From contig NZ_JACYXZ010000004.1 of NCBI RefSeq assembly GCF_014842875.1, positions 124,001-188,000 on the forward strand: DNA of 64,000 nt. The letters run 5' to 3'. Position numbers and translations under genes: made by a program. The notes under the pieces are model-generated. The model was not told the DNA's origin. It worked only from the letters and a program-made list of their open reading frames with translations, and did no database searches. Numbering within the stretch: the first letter of the stretch is position 1; the number at the start of each line of letters is the position of its first letter. This document shows positions 60,256-64,000 of this stretch, piece by piece. The DNA comes from Nocardioides donggukensis (GTDB lineage Bacteria > Actinomycetota > Actinomycetes > Propionibacteriales > Nocardioidaceae).

Positions 60256-61268
60256 CGGCGCGGCCGTGGGCTGGTGGTCTCGACCGGCGCCGGGAGCTCG
60301 GGCGCGGCGGCCGCGTCCAGCAGGCCGGCGATCCTCCGGGCGCGGATCGGGAGCAGACGACCGTCGTCGACGGCACGGCCCAGCGTGGCGCGCGCCATCG
60401 CGACGTACGACCCGAGCGCCTGCGGTGTGGCCTCGGCGAGATCCGCGAGGTGCGCGGCGACGGTGTTGACGTCTCCCCGGACGATCGGTCCGGTGAGGGC
60501 GGCGTCGCCGTAGTCCAGCGCGTTGTCCAGGGCCGCCTGGAGCAGGGGCCGCAGGGTGTCGGCGGGGCTGTCACCGCCAGCCGCGGCGAGCATCTCCAGG
60601 GCCTCGGTCACCAGCGTGACGAGGTGGTTGGCGCCGTGCGCCAGACCCGCGTGGTAGAGCGTGCGGCGCTCCTCGGGGACCCACATCGGGCGGCCGCCCA
60701 GGTCGGCCACGAGCGACTCGACGAGGGGCCGCTCGGACTCGTCCGCGGTCACGCCGAACACGCAGCCGGGCAGCCGGGGCAGGTCGCGGTCGGTGCCGGT
60801 GAACGTCATGGCCGGGTGCATCGCGACCGGCCGCGCGCCCACGGCCACGGCCGGTGCCAGGATCTCGAGGCCGTGTCGGCCGGAAGTGTGGACGACGTAC
60901 TGCCCGCGGCGGATCGCGCCGCTGGCCGCGAGCATCCCCACGACGTTGCCGAGCATGTCGTCGGGAACGGTCAGCAGGAGGACGTCGCAGGCGCGGGCCA
61001 CGGCGCTGGGCTTGGCCACCCGGACGCCCGGGAGCAGCGTCTCGATCCGGGTCAGGGAGGCGGCCGACTCGCCTGCGGCGGCGGCGATGTCGTGGCCGGC
61101 GGTCCGCAGGGCCGAGGCGAGGACCGCGCCGACGCGACCGGCGCCGACCACCCCGACGGACAGGCCTGCGGGGAGATCTACGGGCTGATCAACGGGCTGG
61201 GCGTCCGCGGGCCCGTCGGGGCCGTCGGGGCCGTGGGCCGGTGCTGACCCCGGGTTCGGGTGTGCCAA
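60252..61268 (-). CDS. Rossmann / DUF2520 oxidoreductase-like protein, TTG start
   Basis: A 338-residue protein. After a low-complexity N-terminus ([20 protein letters not shown]), a Rossmann domain begins ([23 protein letters not shown], about 36-60) and a DUF2520 helical domain ends it ([47 protein letters not shown]). The fold resembles 6-phosphogluconate and ketopantoate reductases. Because it heads the panC-panD operon, which lacks panE, it is a candidate ketopantoate reductase, but this is inference. No ATG or GTG is in frame before the Rossmann fold, so the start is TTG at 61268, with AAAGGA upstream. Confidence 0.82.
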   Translation of the reverse strand: MAHPNPGSAPAHGPDGPDGPADAQPVDQPVDLPAGLSVGVVGAGRVGAVLASALRTAGHDIAAAAGESAASLTRIETLLPGVRVAKPSAVARACDVLLLTVPDDMLGNVVGMLAASGAIRRGQYVVHTSGRHGLEILAPAVAVGARPVAMHPAMTFTGTDRDLPRLPGCVFGVTADESERPLVESLVADLGGRPMWVPEERRTLYHAGLAHGANHLVTLVTEALEMLAAAGGDSPADTLRPLLQAALDNALDYGDAALTGPIVRGDVNTVAAHLADLAEATPQALGSYVAMARATLGRAVDDGRLLPIRARRIAGLLDAAAAPELPAPVETTSPRPRR

Positions 61269-61366
61269 GAGGACCAGATCCTTTCGTTCCAGTCCCGCCG
61301 ACCACTCCCGGCCGCAGGGCGGACGGGAGCCGGTGTGGGTACCAGACGGTGTGTCAGATCACCGCG

Positions 61367-61372
61367 AGCCTA
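61367..61372 (-). promoter_or_regulatory. Possible -10 box for the DUF2520-pan-nad operon
   Basis: TAGGCT on the minus strand about 100 bases upstream of the TTG start, implying a leader of about 90 bases. No clear -35 is visible. Nothing else is recognised in 61269-61418. Confidence 0.3.
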
Positions 61373-61418
61373 CGCCCGGGCCCTCCGAGGCCGGAACCGC
61401 GCAGGCCCGTGGCCTACC

Positions 61419-63170
61419 TCACAGGCGTCGGCCGACGATCCGGCACAGGACCGGGTCCTCCCCCTTGTACGGCGACAGGCCGGCCCCCTCCTCGAAGTGC
61501 AGGATCTCGAAGCCGCGGGCCTCCCGCAGGTCCGTGGCCAGGGCCCCGGCGCTCTGGAACCGTCGGTAGTGCTTCTCGTGCACCTTGTCCGTCTTGGCGT
61601 CGGCGTCGGTGCGGAACTCCGCCGCGAACAGGTCCCCCGGTCGGGCGTGGGCACTGATCGCGGAGAGCAACCCGTCCTGGACGCTCTCCGGGATCGCGTG
61701 CAGGAAGAAGCGCAGGTAGAACAGCACCGGCCCGTCGGCACGCTCCTCGACCTCGTCGAGCGCACGCCCCAGGTCGTCCACGTCCGCCACATCGGCGACG
61801 TCGAAGCTCACCAGCTCGGCGAGGTCCAGAGACGCGGCCCGCTCCCGAGCATGGTCGATGCCGACGACCGACTGGTCGAGGCCGAGCACGGTCCGTCCGG
61901 AGCGCCCGAAGGCGCAGGCGTCCCGGCCGTCGCCGCAGCCGATGTCGATGACCGTGTCGGGGACGCCGGACATCGCGTCGACGAACTCGAAGAACGTCGA
62001 GCCCGAGGTGGATCGCGTGCGGCTGTAGAAGTCCGACCAGTAGATCCGGGTGCGCTGCTCCTGGCTCAGGCCGGCCTCCGGGACCGAGTCCAGACGCTCG
62101 ATGTTCCAGTTGAACCCCGGCTTCGGACGGCGCCAGTCGTCGCCGTACAGCATCGCCACGACGCGTCCGGGGTCTGCCGGGATCCGGGTCCGTCCGCCGG
62201 CGAACTCGATCTCGCGGGTGCCGGCCCACTCGCCGGTCGTCAGCGTGTGCGTGCTGGCGACGCCGAAGGGGAACCTCAGCCGGTCGTCGAGGTCGAAGTA
62301 CGTGTGGAAGACGTCGATCCGGTGCTGTGGCTCCTCCGGGTCGCTCACGTGCAGCACGAGGGGATGCGCGTCGACCTCCAGCCCGTGCCGGATCAGGGTC
62401 ATCGCCACCTCTTCCAGCTCCAGGGCGACCTCGGGCGCGGTCCGGTGCCGGGACACGTACGCCGTGTCGTAGTCGGCGTCGTGACCGATGAAGCCGCCCT
62501 CGCGGACGGCTCCGAGCAAGGTGCCGTAGACGATGAAGAGGTCGAGCCCGTGCTCGTCGGCCAGGATCCGGGCAGCCCGTGCGTGCAGCCCGAGCACGGT
62601 CCGCTGCCACTCGACGTCGAGTCGCTTGGAGAGCGCGATCTCCCCGAACTGGGTCAGCACGTAGCCCTCCTCGAGCTTCTCGCGCAGTCGCTCCAGCCCG
62701 TGCTGCCCCCTGCCCGGCGGCGTGAGGAACATGCCGTGGCCACTGATCGGCAGGGGCTGACCCTCGACCCGGACCGTGATCCGGGTCCCGCGGTCGACGT
62801 ACTGCCAGATGTCGCGGACCCGGAACGAGAAGGTCCGGATCTGGTCGTCCGAGCGGCGCCGGTCGCCGCGCGGAGCGTTCGCCGGGCGAAGCCTCCGGCG
62901 GCGGGTCCCTGGAGCCGAGAGCGCACCGCCCACGGTGGCGAAGGTCGACGCCAGCACCAGGGATCCGAGGTGCAGGCTGACCCGGGTCGGCGGCAGGTCG
63001 GCCGGGACCGACACCCAGCCGACGACGAGCCGGTCCGAGAACTCCTCCACCACACCCACCGGACCTCGGGAGACGTCAAGGACGTCCCCGGACTGCGGGC
63101 GTGCGCTGCGGCCGCGTCGGACGACACGGTGTCGGAGACCCTCCTGGACCCGGACCAGGAGGGCCTTCAC
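61419..63170 (-). CDS. LicD-domain and SAM methyltransferase fusion protein
   Basis: A 583-residue protein. An N-terminal beta-rich segment (about 40-150) is followed by a LicD-like nucleotidyltransferase domain with VYGTLLGAVREGGFIGHDAD (214-233; Asp ligands at 231 and 233), YFDLDDRLRFPFG and DDWRRPKPGFNWN; a C-terminal class I methyltransferase begins near 405 (VIDIGCGDGRDACAF). LicD proteins attach phosphocholine or similar groups to cell-surface glycans; the methyltransferase could methylate an amine or sugar. GTG at 63170 overlaps the upstream stop (GTGA). The transcript continues from the neighbouring gene, so this is probably a glycan cluster edge. Confidence 0.8.
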   Translation of the reverse strand: MKALLVRVQEGLRHRVVRRGRSARPQSGDVLDVSRGPVGVVEEFSDRLVVGWVSVPADLPPTRVSLHLGSLVLASTFATVGGALSAPGTRRRRLRPANAPRGDRRRSDDQIRTFSFRVRDIWQYVDRGTRITVRVEGQPLPISGHGMFLTPPGRGQHGLERLREKLEEGYVLTQFGEIALSKRLDVEWQRTVLGLHARAARILADEHGLDLFIVYGTLLGAVREGGFIGHDADYDTAYVSRHRTAPEVALELEEVAMTLIRHGLEVDAHPLVLHVSDPEEPQHRIDVFHTYFDLDDRLRFPFGVASTHTLTTGEWAGTREIEFAGGRTRIPADPGRVVAMLYGDDWRRPKPGFNWNIERLDSVPEAGLSQEQRTRIYWSDFYSRTRSTSGSTFFEFVDAMSGVPDTVIDIGCGDGRDACAFGRSGRTVLGLDQSVVGIDHARERAASLDLAELVSFDVADVADVDDLGRALDEVEERADGPVLFYLRFFLHAIPESVQDGLLSAISAHARPGDLFAAEFRTDADAKTDKVHEKHYRRFQSAGALATDLREARGFEILHFEEGAGLSPYKGEDPVLCRIVGRRL

Positions 63171-64000
63171 GACGTGGTTCCGGCCCGCTTGAGGCGCCGG
63201 GCCAGCCGATCGACCAGCCCCGGCGGGGGATCCGGGGTCGGCGGCGCCTCCCGGCGCGGTTCACCGGCGGTGGAGCGGTCGAGCTGGGGGCGCCGGGCCG
63301 CGGTCGCCGCGGCCACGACGGCCGAGGCCGCCGTCTCCACGCTCACCGCGGGCAGCTCGGCGGGGTCGCCGACGGGGACGTCGTCGGGGACCAGCAGGGA
63401 GGAGACCTCGCCCACGATCCGGCATCCCGACCTCTCGAGGTCGGCCACCCGTCGGTCGCTGATCGCACGGACCTGCTCGGCCGCCCACGACGGGAGCGGC
63501 GGCGTCCGAGGACCGGCCGGCGGCGCCACCCGGGCGTTCATGTCGGCGATCAGCCCGCCCTTGACGAGCACCCGACGCTGCTTCACGCCGACCTTCAGCG
63601 TCGCCAACTCACGGTTGACCGCCCGGAGCAGCTCGGTCTCCGGCCAGGAGAGGCTGCGGTTGGACCGGTCGGCGTGGTTCTCCAGGGTGCCGGTGGGCAG
63701 GCCGAGCAGTCCCTCGAAGGTGCGGTGCAGCATCATCCGGTCCGACTCGTCGGCGACGATCAGCGTGAACCGCTCCGGCCCGACCACGTCGACCCAGCGG
63801 CGTACCAGCTGGGCGGTGTCGTGGGCGTGCCAGACGTTGTGGCGGTCCCAGTCCCACTCCTCGCTCTCCCGGTCGAGGACCACGCGCAGCCACTCGGCGT
63901 AGGACCGGCGCTCACCCGCCTTGACCCGCTCCTGCCACTGCGAGGGCAGGTAGCGGTCCAGTCGTCGCGCCACCGCCACCACGTGGACGGCGTCGCCGCC
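63167..64000 (-). CDS. Sulfotransferase-like protein, 5' end beyond window
   Basis: The last 277 residues of a gene whose start lies past position 64000; the frame is open to the edge. The visible N-terminal part AVHVVAVARRLDRYLPSQWQ with SYAEWLRVVL and HNVWHAHDTAQLVRRW resembles PAPS-type sulfotransferase relatives seen in actinobacterial glycan loci, but the PAPS 5'-phosphosulfate loop is missing because it would lie upstream. The C-terminal ~70 residues are Pro/Ala-rich. It overlaps the LicD fusion by 4 bases, so both are in one operon. Confidence 0.6.
   Translation of the reverse strand, partial: GGDAVHVVAVARRLDRYLPSQWQERVKAGERRSYAEWLRVVLDRESEEWDWDRHNVWHAHDTAQLVRRWVDVVGPERFTLIVADESDRMMLHRTFEGLLGLPTGTLENHADRSNRSLSWPETELLRAVNRELATLKVGVKQRRVLVKGGLIADMNARVAPPAGPRTPPLPSWAAEQVRAISDRRVADLERSGCRIVGEVSSLLVPDDVPVGDPAELPAVSVETAASAVVAAATAARRPQLDRSTAGEPRREAPPTPDPPPGLVDRLARRLKRAGTTS

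Overview
The window is very GC-rich, densely coded DNA from an actinobacterium, most likely a Nocardioides-like member of the Nocardioidaceae. Supporting evidence: GTG starts are frequent, stop/start overlaps of the ATGA and GTGA type are common, many genes look leaderless with TAnnnT boxes, and typical actinobacterial genes are present (rex-hemA-hemC-cobA/hemD, a BldN-like ECF sigma factor, lsr2, clpC, bS22, DUF222/HNH '13E12' protein, short MutY). The genus is an inference from gene content. No rRNA, tRNA, CRISPR array or prophage was seen.

Layout. 1-13 kb: menaquinone genes (menG fragment, entC/menF, then menE-menC-menD as one operon, and menA), interleaved with an L,D-transpeptidase, a DUF222/HNH endonuclease next to a tandem palindromic repeat array, a P450, an MBL-fold hydrolase and two GNAT proteins. 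12.5-14.4 kb: a Cds1/CysK2-like PLP enzyme, DUF4229 and two tiny membrane proteins. 20.6 back to 14.4 kb: a six-gene operon hemL-phosphatase-tlpA-ccdA-resB-ccsB, joining heme synthesis to system II cytochrome c maturation. 20.8-22.1 kb: a secreted lytic transglycosylase. 27.8 back to 22.1 kb: rex-hemA-hemC-cobA/hemD-hemB behind a promoter with a likely Rex operator.

28-36 kb: glutaredoxin, acyl-CoA ligase, HAD hydrolase, a BldN-like sigma factor with a DUF5667 membrane partner, a PlsC-type acyltransferase with an epimerase, bS22 and an excisionase-like HTH protein. 36-44 kb: AcuC-like deacetylase, haloalkane dehalogenase, proC and proline dehydrogenase, an ABC exporter with a TetR regulator, a TIM-barrel protein and Ppx/GppA. 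44-55 kb: a cysteine-rich protein, VOC and methyltransferase genes, a LacI regulator, radA and disA, a Lys-rich membrane protein, mutY and clpC. 55-61 kb: lsr2 and a cofactor operon DUF2520-panC-panD-nadB-nadC-coaX. 61-64 kb: the start of a surface-glycan type locus (LicD-methyltransferase fusion and a sulfotransferase-like partial gene).

Taken together, much of the window serves respiration and its cofactors: menaquinone, heme, cytochrome c, NAD and CoA precursors, with the NADH-sensing repressor Rex beside the heme genes. The gene orders of the hemL-ccs and rex-hem blocks match arrangements I know from Mycobacterium tuberculosis and Streptomyces, so those parts are ordinary core genome. The less ordinary material is in the intergenic DNA (three unrelated families of inverted repeats), an apparent CTG start, a truncated SDR remnant and the LicD-methyltransferase fusion.
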